The notes beneath the pieces were generated by a model. It was not told where the DNA came from. It saw only the letters and a list, made by a program, of their open reading frames with translations, and made no database searches. Below are positions 27,524 to 35,966 of a stretch of DNA of 64,000 nt, one piece after another. Both the position numbers and the translations under genes were made by a program. The stretch spans positions 1-64,000 of the forward strand of contig NZ_KB893244.1 of assembly GCF_000374025.1 (NCBI RefSeq), in the 5' to 3' direction. Source of the DNA: Spirosoma panaciterrae DSM 21099 (GTDB lineage: Bacteria; Bacteroidota; Bacteroidia; Cytophagales; Spirosomataceae). Each line of letters starts with the position of its first letter. Position 1 is the stretch's first letter.

Positions 27524-27538
27524 AAGATAAAGTAGTGG

Positions 27539-27584
27539 ATTGAGTGATTGGGTGAATACTACGTATACCACCCAATCACTCAAT
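27539..27584. terminator. hairpin between SDR and AraC genes
   Basis: ATTGAGTGATTGGGTG (27539-27554) pairs perfectly with CACCCAATCACTCAAT (27569-27584) around a 14-nt loop. It sits after the SDR stop and before the AraC start, so the regulator may have its own promoter or be partially uncoupled from the SDR gene. Confidence 0.6.
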
Positions 27585-27595
27585 TGCTCAATCAC

Positions 27596-28483
27596 TCAGT
27601 TCGTCTGCATAGCGGCAAATCGTTTTCCGGCTTCCGTTTCCAGAAAGTTTACCGAGTCGTCATGATCGGTAGAGAGGCTGACGGGAAGCCACTTTTCTAA
27701 CTCGGCCCGACGGGCGGCATCGGCTTGCTTCAGAAAGCCAATGGCTTCACTGCCCAGCACCAGATGCGTAGGTGGTTCTGGGTGGTCGACTAAATTGAGC
27801 ATAACCTGTGCCGCCTTGGCCGGGTCGCCTACCGGTACAAAGGTATCGCCTTTCAGGTGATTGACCACCCAGCCGACGGTCGATTCGTAGCCTTCTACTT
27901 CAGGAGCGTAACTCATGGAAGCACTGGCCCAGTCAGTACGGAAACCACCCGGTTCGATGGAGGTAACCCGAATGCCCAGCGGAGCCACTTCTTTGGATAA
28001 AGCCTCGGTAAAGCCACCTAGCCCAAATTTAGCGGCCTGATACATCGTCAGCCCCGGATTGCCTACTCGCCCACCAATCGAACTGATCTGTAGAATACGA
28101 CCAGAACGTTGGTTGCGCATATACGGTAGTACAGCCCGCGTGAGTTCGATGGGCGCGTATAAGTTGGTCTCCAACTGACTGCGCACCTGTTCGTCGGTAA
28201 ATGCCTCAGCCGCTCCCGTAATTCCAAACCCGGCATTATTCACCAGTACGTCGATGCGCCCGAAATGGGCAATGGTTTGCTCGACAGCCGTTTTAATTTG
28301 CTCCTTATCCGTTACATCCAGTTGAATCGGATAGAGTTGGGTGGGGTACTTTTCGCGTAGATCAGTCAATTGCTCGGGTTGGCGAGCTGTTGCGGCTACA
28401 TAGTCGCCATGGGCGAGTACGGCTTCGGTCAGGCTCCGTCCGAGCCCGCGTGAACTTCCGGTAATAAACCAAATTTTTGTCAT
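27596..28483 (-). CDS. short-chain dehydrogenase/reductase (SDR)
   Basis: A 295-residue classical SDR. The nucleotide-binding motif TGSSRGLG is at residues 8-15, NNAG lies near 86, the catalytic Ser is in ISSIGGRVG and the YxxxK motif reads YQAAK. The FITGSSRGLGRS opening and the longer C-terminal tail fit the oxidoreductase branch with an NADP preference (an Arg follows the first strand: TARQPEQ). Substrate unknown. It is flanked on both sides by AraC regulators on the same strand, an arrangement often seen for inducible xenobiotic or aldehyde reductases. Confidence 0.92.
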   Translation of the reverse strand: MTKIWFITGSSRGLGRSLTEAVLAHGDYVAATARQPEQLTDLREKYPTQLYPIQLDVTDKEQIKTAVEQTIAHFGRIDVLVNNAGFGITGAAEAFTDEQVRSQLETNLYAPIELTRAVLPYMRNQRSGRILQISSIGGRVGNPGLTMYQAAKFGLGGFTEALSKEVAPLGIRVTSIEPGGFRTDWASASMSYAPEVEGYESTVGWVVNHLKGDTFVPVGDPAKAAQVMLNLVDHPEPPTHLVLGSEAIGFLKQADAARRAELEKWLPVSLSTDHDDSVNFLETEAGKRFAAMQTN

Positions 28484-28594
28484 TGTCTTTGTTTGTTAAC
28501 GAGGACAAAATTCGGGGGGATTCGACCGGACAACTTTGTTAAAACGCTCAAAATTGGTTTGTTGAAACGCTCATGCAAGGATCGTTAGCGAGCA

Positions 28595-29503
28595 TCAATT
28601 GGAGTCGGGAACCGATAAACCGGCGGCCCGATTGAAGCCGACCGTTTCCCGGTAAACCTGCGGAGAAACCGTTGCATGGCGTTTGAAAAAGCGGCTGAAA
28701 TAAAACTCATCCTCGAAACCTAGTTCATGGGCGACCTCCTTGATGGTTTTTGGCGTCAGGTATAATTCCCGTTTGGCTTCGATCACGATTCGGTCGCTAA
28801 TCAAATCGGTCAGGGTCTTGTGGAAGTGATACCGGGTGATTTTGGCCAGGGCTTTAGGACTAATGTTTAGCAGATCGGCATAATCGCTGGGAGCATGTTT
28901 ACGCCGGTAATGCTGTTCGATGGCATCTTTCAGCTTTTGGATAACAAACGGTTCCGGGTGATCGGGCAGAGTGATTGGCTCCTCCTGGGCTGGGAATTGA
29001 GCCCGTTTTAACCGAACGGCCTGTATCAGGATGATTTTGAGGTAGGAAATCAGTAACTCCTGCTGAGCCAAGTCAACTTTCTGAACCTCAGCCGCCATTT
29101 GCTGAGCCAGCCCTTCGAACTGGTTCATCTGCTCCTGCGTCAATTGAATATATGGCGGCTGGTAGCTATTGTTGAACAGAAACCCATTCGCCGAGATTTC
29201 TGCATGATGCCTGAAAATACAGAAAAACTCTGGATGGAAATCAATCACCCAGCCACGGACGGCTTCGTTCGTTTGAAGCTGAAAGGGCTGGAAGGGCGAG
29301 AAGGCCAGCAAGACATGGCCCGAAATCGGATACTGGGTAAAATCGGCCGTCAGGTCTGCCGCTGCTCCATTCCACAAGATCAGGCTGAAGTAATTGTAGC
29401 GTTGTAGAGACGAAAAAAGCGCGGAGTCCTCGAACGGATAAATGCTGAAAGCCAGGTTTCCGTTCTGAGGATTGACCATTGTATAGCGGTCGTGTGTGTA
29501 CAT
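28595..29503 (-). CDS. AraC family transcriptional regulator
   Basis: A 302-residue regulator; ATG 29479 (MVNPQNG) is an alternative start. Residues about 1-140 look like an AraC-type cupin sensor (ISGHVLLAFSPFQPFQLQ). The C-terminal HTH pair is APSDYADLLNISPKALAKIT and IKEVAHELGFEDEFYFSRFF. In this clade the sensor is often a redox or small-molecule binding fold. It lies 49 bp downstream of the PNPOx-like gene and 111 bp upstream of the SDR gene on the same strand, and is the most likely regulator of the SDR gene. Confidence 0.9.
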   Translation of the reverse strand: MYTHDRYTMVNPQNGNLAFSIYPFEDSALFSSLQRYNYFSLILWNGAAADLTADFTQYPISGHVLLAFSPFQPFQLQTNEAVRGWVIDFHPEFFCIFRHHAEISANGFLFNNSYQPPYIQLTQEQMNQFEGLAQQMAAEVQKVDLAQQELLISYLKIILIQAVRLKRAQFPAQEEPITLPDHPEPFVIQKLKDAIEQHYRRKHAPSDYADLLNISPKALAKITRYHFHKTLTDLISDRIVIEAKRELYLTPKTIKEVAHELGFEDEFYFSRFFKRHATVSPQVYRETVGFNRAAGLSVPDSN

Positions 29504-29552
29504 GCGGGAGTAACAAAAACGGCTCTATAGATTGTTCACTATCGGGTGCTAC

Positions 29553-30194
29553 CTACCCCGATTCGTACGGCGCGTCTTTGGCTTTTACGGTGTTTCGTAG
29601 CGTACTGATCTCCTGCTCCAGTTTGGCAATGTAAGCCGACTGAGCAGAAAAAACCTCCTGCATGTCTGCTTCGGTGTAGCGGGGGGTAATGTGTTGTGGA
29701 CAATTCCAGTCAAAGGCGTCGATCCGAAACAGCAGCATCCGCTCGGGGGTATGAGCGTAGTGGGTAGGGTCCAGTTTGGCGAACAAATCCGGTCGGTCGG
29801 CTAGCTCTACAACGGAAGCTTGTGCGTAGATTTTCAACCGTGTCTGTCGGGGATAATCCATCAAAAAAAGCGATACCTGAGGATGAGTAAGGATATTCCC
29901 GACGGAGATGTATTGTTTGTTTCCTTTAAAATCGACCAGTCCCAACGTATGTGAGTCGAGAACATGCAGAAACCCGGCAGGGCCACCCCGATGCTGGATA
30001 TAGGGGTAGCCGTTTTCGCCGATGGTAGCCAGATAAAAACTATCCCGTTGGCTAATGAAGCTTATTTCCGGTCGGCCAAGACCATCGACATACACGGCCT
30101 TTTCGAATCGGGCATAGGCATTCCGGCTACCGAATTTCTCCTGAAGTTTGCGTACGTTCTCGGTAAACGCAAGCGATGCATAGTTATTGGCCAT
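29553..30194 (-). CDS. pyridoxamine 5'-phosphate oxidase-like flavin-binding protein
   Basis: A 213-residue cytoplasmic protein of the split beta-barrel FMN-binding family. Signals are FISQRDSFYLATIGENGYPY, IQHRGGPAGFLHVLDS, GNKQYISVGNILTHPQVSLF and a WNCPQHITPRY segment near 170, which is typical of the general-stress and PNPOx-like branch that ends with a coiled C-terminal helix (AYIAKLEQEISTLRNTV). It probably binds FMN or F420-like cofactors and acts as a reductase on an unknown compound. It sits between a SnoaL-like gene and an AraC regulator in a minus-strand run. Confidence 0.88.
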   Translation of the reverse strand: MANNYASLAFTENVRKLQEKFGSRNAYARFEKAVYVDGLGRPEISFISQRDSFYLATIGENGYPYIQHRGGPAGFLHVLDSHTLGLVDFKGNKQYISVGNILTHPQVSLFLMDYPRQTRLKIYAQASVVELADRPDLFAKLDPTHYAHTPERMLLFRIDAFDWNCPQHITPRYTEADMQEVFSAQSAYIAKLEQEISTLRNTVKAKDAPYESG

Positions 30195-30240
30195 ATTGTT
30201 TAGCTAGGTGTAAAGTTTTGACGGAAGTGCTTGTCAAAAC

Positions 30241-30756
30241 TTAGCGAAACTTACGATCTTTTTCGTCAATCGGGGCATCGTTGATACTGGCAAAACGTTT
30301 GCGCATCAGGCCGTTATCGTCAAACTCCCATAATTCATTGCCATAACTTCGGAACCATTGACCCGTGGTGTCATGCCATTCATACTCAAAACGAACAGCC
30401 ATCCGGTTTTCACGAAATCCCCACAGTTCTTTTTTGAGCTTATAGTCGAGTTCGGTTGCCCATTTGCGGGTCAGAAAAGCCTTAACCTCATCCCGGCCGT
30501 TGATAAATTCGGTTCGGTTTCGCCATTCCGTATCGGCCGTATAGGCCCGACTTACCTTTTCGGGGTCGCGGGTGTTCCATGTATCTTCGGCCATTTGTAC
30601 TTTCTGAAGGGCTGTTTCGAGGGTAAACGGAGGAAGAGGCAGCCGTTTCTCCTGATCGGACTCGGGTTGGTTGAGTACGTCGTCCCACAGGGTATCACCA
30701 CAGGCATCGGTAGCAAACGGACGGCCATCGTTAAAAAAATCGTTAAATGGGTTCAT
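30241..30756 (-). CDS. DUF1348/nuclear transport factor 2-like protein
   Basis: A 171-residue protein. ATG 30756 ([14 protein letters not shown]) is used; longer starts would add an unlike N-terminus of 38 residues and overlap the upstream gene. The domain fits DUF1348/SnoaL-like NTF2 folds: [52 protein letters not shown] and [18 protein letters not shown]. Such proteins are cone-shaped barrels that bind small hydrophobic molecules and are usually cytoplasmic. It follows the AhpD-like gene by 76 bp and precedes the PNPOx-like gene by 46 bp, so it belongs to the same transcript. Confidence 0.88.
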   Translation of the reverse strand: MNPFNDFFNDGRPFATDACGDTLWDDVLNQPESDQEKRLPLPPFTLETALQKVQMAEDTWNTRDPEKVSRAYTADTEWRNRTEFINGRDEVKAFLTRKWATELDYKLKKELWGFRENRMAVRFEYEWHDTTGQWFRSYGNELWEFDDNGLMRKRFASINDAPIDEKDRKFR

Positions 30757-30832
30757 CGTATTTTGGGGTTTAAACGGGTTGCTTACCGAGCCAGCCACAT
30801 GGGTCATTCGCTCGGTAAGCGGATGTGAAGAA

Positions 30833-31378
30833 CTACACCGTTGCCAGTTCGGGCGCTGCCGGAAAGTCAATGGGAATGTTGGTCAGGTTGTGCAGGTAAT
30901 TCATGATGATTTTGTCGGCAATGGCGACTACCACATCCACGAGCGATTCATGGGTATAGCCCGCAGCATAAAAAGCATCCAGCACGCTGTCGTTGTTCAG
31001 GTGCCCTCGTTGCTGGGCGATGGCCTGAGTCAATCGGACGAGGGCATCGTATTTTGGATTGAATGAAGCTGAACCACCACGAATTTCCAGTATCTGGTCG
31101 TCCGTGAATCCATTTAACTTACCCAGGGTGGTATGGGCCGCCAGACAGTAGTTACAGCCGTTTACCTGGCTGACAACCAGATTGATAACCTCTTTCTCGC
31201 GTTTGTTGAGAGACGATTTGGCCTGCTGAAGCTGGAGATAGCTACTCAGTGCGTTGTTTGAATAAGCAATGGTGGCATACAGATTCGGTACAAAACCTAA
31301 CCCTGCCTGTAGTTTGTCGAAAATAGCCTGATTCTCGGCCGATACCTGGCTGCGAGTGGGCACGTCAAATGGTTTCAT
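30833..31378 (-). CDS. carboxymuconolactone decarboxylase/AhpD-like peroxidase-related protein
   Basis: A 181-residue all-helical protein. The redox motif CNYCLAAH has Cys75, Cys78 and His82 as in AhpD-type alkylhydroperoxidases, and the flanking [15 protein letters not shown] and ALVRLTQAI segments are typical. Thiol-dependent reduction of peroxides is the family role. It is the first gene of a minus-strand run (AhpD-like, NTF2-like, PNPOx-like, AraC, SDR, AraC), which suggests an inducible oxidative or electrophile response. The 226 bp upstream hold the promoter region and a palindromic element. Confidence 0.9.
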   Translation of the reverse strand: MKPFDVPTRSQVSAENQAIFDKLQAGLGFVPNLYATIAYSNNALSSYLQLQQAKSSLNKREKEVINLVVSQVNGCNYCLAAHTTLGKLNGFTDDQILEIRGGSASFNPKYDALVRLTQAIAQQRGHLNNDSVLDAFYAAGYTHESLVDVVVAIADKIIMNYLHNLTNIPIDFPAAPELATV

Positions 31379-31534
31379 GTTTCTGCTAATGGATTGATTA
31401 AAAGGCCATCGTCGGAGGCTGTCGGTTAGCTGCCTGCGATTGATAAGACAAAATTGGCGTATTGGATGGCCTAAGAGAATGGAGAATCAACGCATTAGCA
31501 TGGACACTTTTTCGGCTGGAAGAGACCCCTGTTT

Positions 31535-31605
31535 ATAGAACGCAGATGGTTCTGATTTGTATGATTGCTTATGATCTACACACCTCATAACCATCTGCGT
31601 TCTAT
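31535..31605. repeat. palindromic element with TATAGARCGCAGAT-type ends (copy 2), also terminator
   Basis: ATAGAACGCAGATGGTT (31535-31551) pairs perfectly with its inverse copy at 31589-31605. The ends match those of the element at 18239-18331, while the interior differs. The right end reaches the TGA stop of the serine hydrolase gene. It may act as terminator for that gene. The rest of 31379-31604 shows no gene. Confidence 0.6.
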
Positions 31606-32708
31606 CATTTACCACTTGCCAGTTTTCCAGACGTAGAACGCAGATAACGGGTAGCAATTTCTTTGGCGATCTGCTCGGGGAGCGCCTGTTCGCTATTGGT
31701 CAGCACAATAACGGCCAGCCCGGCCTGTGGGAAACGGGCGTACTCCGTTCGGAAACCGGGCAATGAACCACCATGATGAATCCAGGATGTGCCCATCAGT
31801 GTATCGATTCGCCAGCCCAGGCCATACGGATACGGTGTCCCGTCTGTCAATACGAAGGGTTTCTGCATTTCTTTCTGGCTGGCTTCGGTCAGGATTTTCG
31901 TTGTACCCAGGGCGGCTTCCCATTTAGCCAAATCCAGTACGGTCGATAGAAAAGCTCCGCTAGGACGCAAGGCCCGATACGGGATGGCCCGGTGCAGATG
32001 ATCTTTTTCCCATTCATAGCCGTCTACCCGATTGGGAACGACTTCGCTCAGGGTTGTGGTGCGGGTGGCGGTCAGGCCAACGGGTTTAAAAATCCGCTCT
32101 TTCAGAAAGGTAGACCAGGGTTGCCCCGATACTTTGCGAATAATATCGGCCAGGGCAAAATAGCCGACATTGCAATACTGCCATTTGGTACCAATCGGAA
32201 ACTGGAGTGGCAACGGAAAAGCGGATTGAACAACTACCGAATCGGGCTGAATTTTAGTGGGATCAAAAGCGGGCGCTTCCCGAACGATACCTGATGTATG
32301 CGACAGCAGGTGACGCAACGTAATGCCCTGCCAGGTTTGTGGTGCCTGCGGGTAGTATGTATGGATGTCATCGTCGAGGGTTAGTTTGCCTTCCTGCGCT
32401 AAAATCAAAATACCTGACGCAATGAACTGCTTACTGACCGACGCAATGGCATATACGCTTTGAGGAGTAGCCGGTACGTTCAGTTCGACATTGGCCAGCC
32501 CATACCCTTTACTCAGCACAACCGCTCCCTGCCGAACCACCGCAATCGAAACGCCCGGAATGTGTTTGTTCCGCATATGGCTCTGAACAATAGCATCGAT
32601 GCTATCGACCGGAACTGAACTGGTCATTTGGGCAAAACCAGACTGAGTCAACAATAAGAACGTGAACAGCCAGCTTAGGGAGCACTTCTGTATGGATGCG
32701 TAGTACAT
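31605..32708 (-). CDS. serine hydrolase of the beta-lactamase/D-Ala-D-Ala carboxypeptidase family, exported
   Basis: A 367-residue protein with a signal peptide ending TQSGFAQ. The class C-like active site is visible: Ser90-Val-Ser-Lys93 (SxxK), a Tyr-Cys-Asn in WQYCNVGYF (YxN position) and HHGGSLPGF near 310, where class C enzymes have KTG-like triads. The HTSGI and RPSGAFLST segments are also typical. Relatives include esterases, D-aminopeptidases and penicillin-binding-protein-like peptidases, so hydrolysis of a peptide or ester in the periplasm is more likely than beta-lactam resistance. It is upstream on the same strand of no close partner; an M20 peptidase lies 79 bp away and precedes it. 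Confidence 0.88.
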   Translation of the reverse strand: MYYASIQKCSLSWLFTFLLLTQSGFAQMTSSVPVDSIDAIVQSHMRNKHIPGVSIAVVRQGAVVLSKGYGLANVELNVPATPQSVYAIASVSKQFIASGILILAQEGKLTLDDDIHTYYPQAPQTWQGITLRHLLSHTSGIVREAPAFDPTKIQPDSVVVQSAFPLPLQFPIGTKWQYCNVGYFALADIIRKVSGQPWSTFLKERIFKPVGLTATRTTTLSEVVPNRVDGYEWEKDHLHRAIPYRALRPSGAFLSTVLDLAKWEAALGTTKILTEASQKEMQKPFVLTDGTPYPYGLGWRIDTLMGTSWIHHGGSLPGFRTEYARFPQAGLAVIVLTNSEQALPEQIAKEIATRYLRSTSGKLASGK

Positions 32709-32787
32709 AGTATATGAGGAAGTTATGCGGTTGACTAACTAAAGCGAATGGGTAATGACGCCAGAGGGAATCTGCCCTGGCTACATT

Positions 32788-33930
32788 TTAGTCCATATGG
32801 ATTCGGCTGATCAGATCAAAAAATAGCTGGGCGGCTGGTTCGATCAGTTCGTCGTTGAAATCGTAATCGTCGTTGTGAAGGGCAGGCGAGGCTGTCCCGG
32901 CCCCGATGCCGAACATAGCTCCTGGGTAGCGTTGGGTAAACAACCCGAAATCTTCACCCCACTTAAACGGGTCCGGCTTTTCGAAGAAAGGAAAGCCTAG
33001 CCTTTGTGCACTCTGCTTGATCTGTTCAAACGCTTCCGGGTCGTTCTCATTGGCAAAAAACGATTCGGTATACGTAGTTTGTGTGTCGATACCGCTGATG
33101 GCCGTAAGCTCCGCCAATGCTGATTCTAACTGGTTGGTCAAGAATTCCATAGTACGGGCTGTACGGGTTCGTAGGGTCAGATGCACTTCGCCATATCCGG
33201 CTGAAATTCCATACGATTTTTCGCCCATCATCGTATGAACGGGCGTGATGAGCGTAAAGTCGTCGGAAGCGGGGTCAGGGATTTGCAGCGTCTTGCTTTT
33301 GAGCATAAACTCAGCCATCACGTAAGCTGGATTGATACCTTTTTCGGGTTCGGCTGAGTGAGAAACTTTCCCTGTAAACGTAATAATCATACTCAGCACC
33401 GACGCGGTAAAGGGGCCCCGCTTGCAGACGATAACGCCCTGTTCGTAACCCGGCAGATTATGGAGGGCAAAGACCCGGTTGGGCTGGATGGCCGCAAAAA
33501 GAGGGTCGTTGATTACGGCCAGCGCACCTTGTCCCGTTTCTTCGGCGGGTTGGAAGAGTAAATAAACTTTCCCGCTGTTAATGGATTTTTCAGACAATAA
33601 AGCCGCTAATCGGGCCAGGATGGCGGTATGTCCATCGTGTCCGCACTTATGCGAAACGCCCACTACCTGCGACCGATGGGCAAACGTGTTGACCTCCTGA
33701 ATGGGCAACGCATCGGTATCGGCCCGAATGAGGGTAACCGGCCCCGTTGTATCTGTTCCATATTGTAGTAGTAATCCTGTGCCGCCTATTTCGTACAGGG
33801 CATCGGGATGAAACCGGCCGACAAACGTCTTGATACGCTGTTGTGTCTGCACTTCCTGACCAGAAACTTCCGGGAACTGATGCAGTTCGCGTCGGAATTG
33901 GGTGAAGAGGCTCGTAGAAGGAGGAGGCAT
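32788..33930 (-). CDS. M20 family amidohydrolase/aminoacylase-like metallopeptidase
   Basis: A 380-residue protein using ATG 33930; a longer in-frame start adds 18 unlike residues and overlaps the small gene upstream. The family pattern is complete: FRRELHQFPEVSGQE, LIRADTDALPI, SHKCGHDGHTA (zinc ligands), FQPAEETGQGAL and HNLPG. This is the hippurate/N-acyl-amino-acid hydrolase branch, which also includes IAA-amino-acid hydrolases. There is no signal peptide, so it acts in the cytoplasm on N-acylated amino acids or peptides. It lies between a serine hydrolase and a small membrane protein on the same strand. Confidence 0.92.
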   Translation of the reverse strand: MPPPSTSLFTQFRRELHQFPEVSGQEVQTQQRIKTFVGRFHPDALYEIGGTGLLLQYGTDTTGPVTLIRADTDALPIQEVNTFAHRSQVVGVSHKCGHDGHTAILARLAALLSEKSINSGKVYLLFQPAEETGQGALAVINDPLFAAIQPNRVFALHNLPGYEQGVIVCKRGPFTASVLSMIITFTGKVSHSAEPEKGINPAYVMAEFMLKSKTLQIPDPASDDFTLITPVHTMMGEKSYGISAGYGEVHLTLRTRTARTMEFLTNQLESALAELTAISGIDTQTTYTESFFANENDPEAFEQIKQSAQRLGFPFFEKPDPFKWGEDFGLFTQRYPGAMFGIGAGTASPALHNDDYDFNDELIEPAAQLFFDLISRIHMD

Positions 33931-33940
33931 ATCTGAACGT

Positions 33941-34144
33941 TTATTGCTTAAACCACTCCCGAATGCTGGCTGGGCGCTTATCAATCAGGCTATAATAAAC
34001 CCCCAGTATCGTGTTGATGAGCAGACAGATGATCACCGTGGTTACCTGCCCTCTCAGGCTTTTCATCGGAATAACCATAGCGAACATAACCAGCCAGACA
34101 AGGGTCATGAGGATACTGACGACTATTTTCTTGACTTTTGACAT
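33941..34144 (-). CDS. small two-helix membrane protein
   Basis: A 67-residue protein with two predicted transmembrane helices (about residues 7-26 and 35-52), a Lys-rich N-terminus and a charged C-terminus ending REWFKQ. It fits neatly between the S10 and M20 genes with 10 and 26 bp gaps, which supports it as a real gene. I do not recognise a family. It is probably an inner-membrane protein co-transcribed with the two peptidases; function unknown. Confidence 0.7.
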   Translation of the reverse strand: MSKVKKIVVSILMTLVWLVMFAMVIPMKSLRGQVTTVIICLLINTILGVYYSLIDKRPASIREWFKQ

Positions 34145-34170
34145 GGTGAAGTCCTGTTTAAACCCATTCC

Positions 34171-35709
34171 TTACCGGCTGCCTGAATACTTGGCGGGAGC
34201 ACTGTTTTTCGGAATGGTTTTCTGGATGAATTTTCGCAGGTTTTCATTGCTGGTCGCCAGATCTTCTTTGCGGAGGTACATCATATGGCCGCTCCGGTAG
34301 CCTTCCCAGTCCATGCGGTCTTTCAGCTTGCCGCTGGCGTCGATTTGCCACATGCTGTACTTGGCGTTGAAGTAATCGCAGGCACCGTCATAATAGCCCG
34401 ACTGTACCAGCAGGTGCAGATACGGATTCTGATTCATAGCCTGGCGTAGATTGTCGCCCGTGTGGTTGTTGGTGTTGTCCCAGGGAAATGTGGGGCCAAA
34501 CATATAGTATTTCAGATCGGTTTTGTAGTTCAGTTCGTCGCGCATGAACAGGTTGATGGCGGGTGTAAACGAGTGCAGCCAGGAGGTTAGTTCTGAATTG
34601 TACTCAGGGCTGACGCCCGCATCTTTGCTATCCAGACCCAGGTAGCGTGAATCCAGCCGCCCAACGGTTTGCCCACGGCCCCGTAGCAATTCCTTCCAGA
34701 AGAAATTCGTTGGCACATCCAGATTCTGTTGCAGCACTGCTGTTTCCGATAGCCCCGAATAACGAGCCACTTTAGCGGCAATTTCTTTCCGTTTCTGATC
34801 ACTGATGGAGCCGCCCAGGGCCAGCGCAGGCAGGTATTCCTGGATGGTAAACGTTTCGACTTCGGGCAACAGATCGGTCAGGTCTTTTTTCTGCAGATCG
34901 GCAGGTAAGGCTTTATGGTACCAGGCTGTAGCCGTAAAATAAGGCAGTTTCAGAACACCCTGGGCCGGGCCATCCCGCTCAATACCCAAACTTGTTGGCG
35001 ATACCAGAATTACCCCATTCAGATACATCCAGTGGGCGTTCTGCAACTCCAGCGCCAGGCCCGAAACCCGCGTGGTCCCGTAGCTTTCGCCGATCAGGTA
35101 CTTGGGAGAAGCCCAGCGATTGTACCGACTCACGAAGGTGTTGATCCAGTCGGCCAGGTATTTAATATCGGCATTAACGCCAAAAAACAGTTTGGCCGCC
35201 GGGACATCTTTATTGACGGGGCGTGAAAAGCCCGTATTGACCGGGTCGACGTACACAATGTCAGCTACGTCCAGAATGGAGTGCGGGTTATCTTTGATGC
35301 CATAAGGTTGAACGGGATACCCTTCATCATCCACTTTCAGAATCCGTGGGCCCGTATAGCCGATCATCATCCAGACCGACGCTGTGCCCGGCCCTCCATT
35401 GAACGAAATCACCAGTGGGCGGCTGGCTCGGTCGGAAACGTCGGAGCGTTCGAAATACGTGAAAAAGACCCCGGCCACGGGCTTCCCTTCTTCGTCCCAA
35501 ACCGGAATGGTGCCTGCTGTTGCTTTGTAGGGTACGCGTTGTCCTTTGATGGTTACCTGTCCGTTGGTCACCACCTGTGAATCGATGTTCAGGGTTCGGG
35601 AGGCTGGTTTATCATCTTTGGGTTTAGGCGTTTCGGAGGAGGCTGGCTTTTGGGCGTGGGTGTTTATCAGGTAAGTAAAGCCAATGAGCAGCAGGAAAAT
35701 GTGTTTCAT
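34171..35709 (-). CDS. S10 family serine carboxypeptidase-like protein, exported
   Basis: A 512-residue protein with a signal peptide ending LINTHAQ and a short Pro/Lys-rich linker. The S10 triad is visible: Ser209 in GESYGT, an Asp in SGYYDGACDYF and a His in GYRSGHMMYL. The oxyanion segment FNGGPGTASVWMM is typical. Carboxypeptidases of this family remove C-terminal residues in acidic compartments; here periplasmic or outer-membrane peptide breakdown is inferred. It heads a minus-strand run with the small membrane protein and the M20 enzyme, which together would trim exported peptides and acyl-amino acids. Confidence 0.9.
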   Translation of the reverse strand: MKHIFLLLIGFTYLINTHAQKPASSETPKPKDDKPASRTLNIDSQVVTNGQVTIKGQRVPYKATAGTIPVWDEEGKPVAGVFFTYFERSDVSDRASRPLVISFNGGPGTASVWMMIGYTGPRILKVDDEGYPVQPYGIKDNPHSILDVADIVYVDPVNTGFSRPVNKDVPAAKLFFGVNADIKYLADWINTFVSRYNRWASPKYLIGESYGTTRVSGLALELQNAHWMYLNGVILVSPTSLGIERDGPAQGVLKLPYFTATAWYHKALPADLQKKDLTDLLPEVETFTIQEYLPALALGGSISDQKRKEIAAKVARYSGLSETAVLQQNLDVPTNFFWKELLRGRGQTVGRLDSRYLGLDSKDAGVSPEYNSELTSWLHSFTPAINLFMRDELNYKTDLKYYMFGPTFPWDNTNNHTGDNLRQAMNQNPYLHLLVQSGYYDGACDYFNAKYSMWQIDASGKLKDRMDWEGYRSGHMMYLRKEDLATSNENLRKFIQKTIPKNSAPAKYSGSR

Positions 35710-35966
35710 GAATACGGAAATGGTAATAAGTGGAGTGAATACGTTGCCTCGAGGCCCGAATCCTATTTTTGATCGAAGATAGATAGAATACCAGTAAAAT
35801 AGGTGCTTAAGCGTCGGATCTGCTTATATCTAGCGGGGGTGATTTGGTGAGCCATAGAAAATTTTGATATTCTAGAAAATAATGAAGTAAAAGTTGGATT
35901 TAATAGGCTGAATTGAATAAAGCCCCCTATTTTTCTGTAATTTACCCCATTACCCAATCAAACCCT

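Noticed and set aside
31605-32708. Class C beta-lactamase as antibiotic resistance gene
   Set aside because: The SxxK and YxN positions are shared with many esterases and peptidases, and the KTG-like triad is replaced by HHGG, so resistance is not supported.
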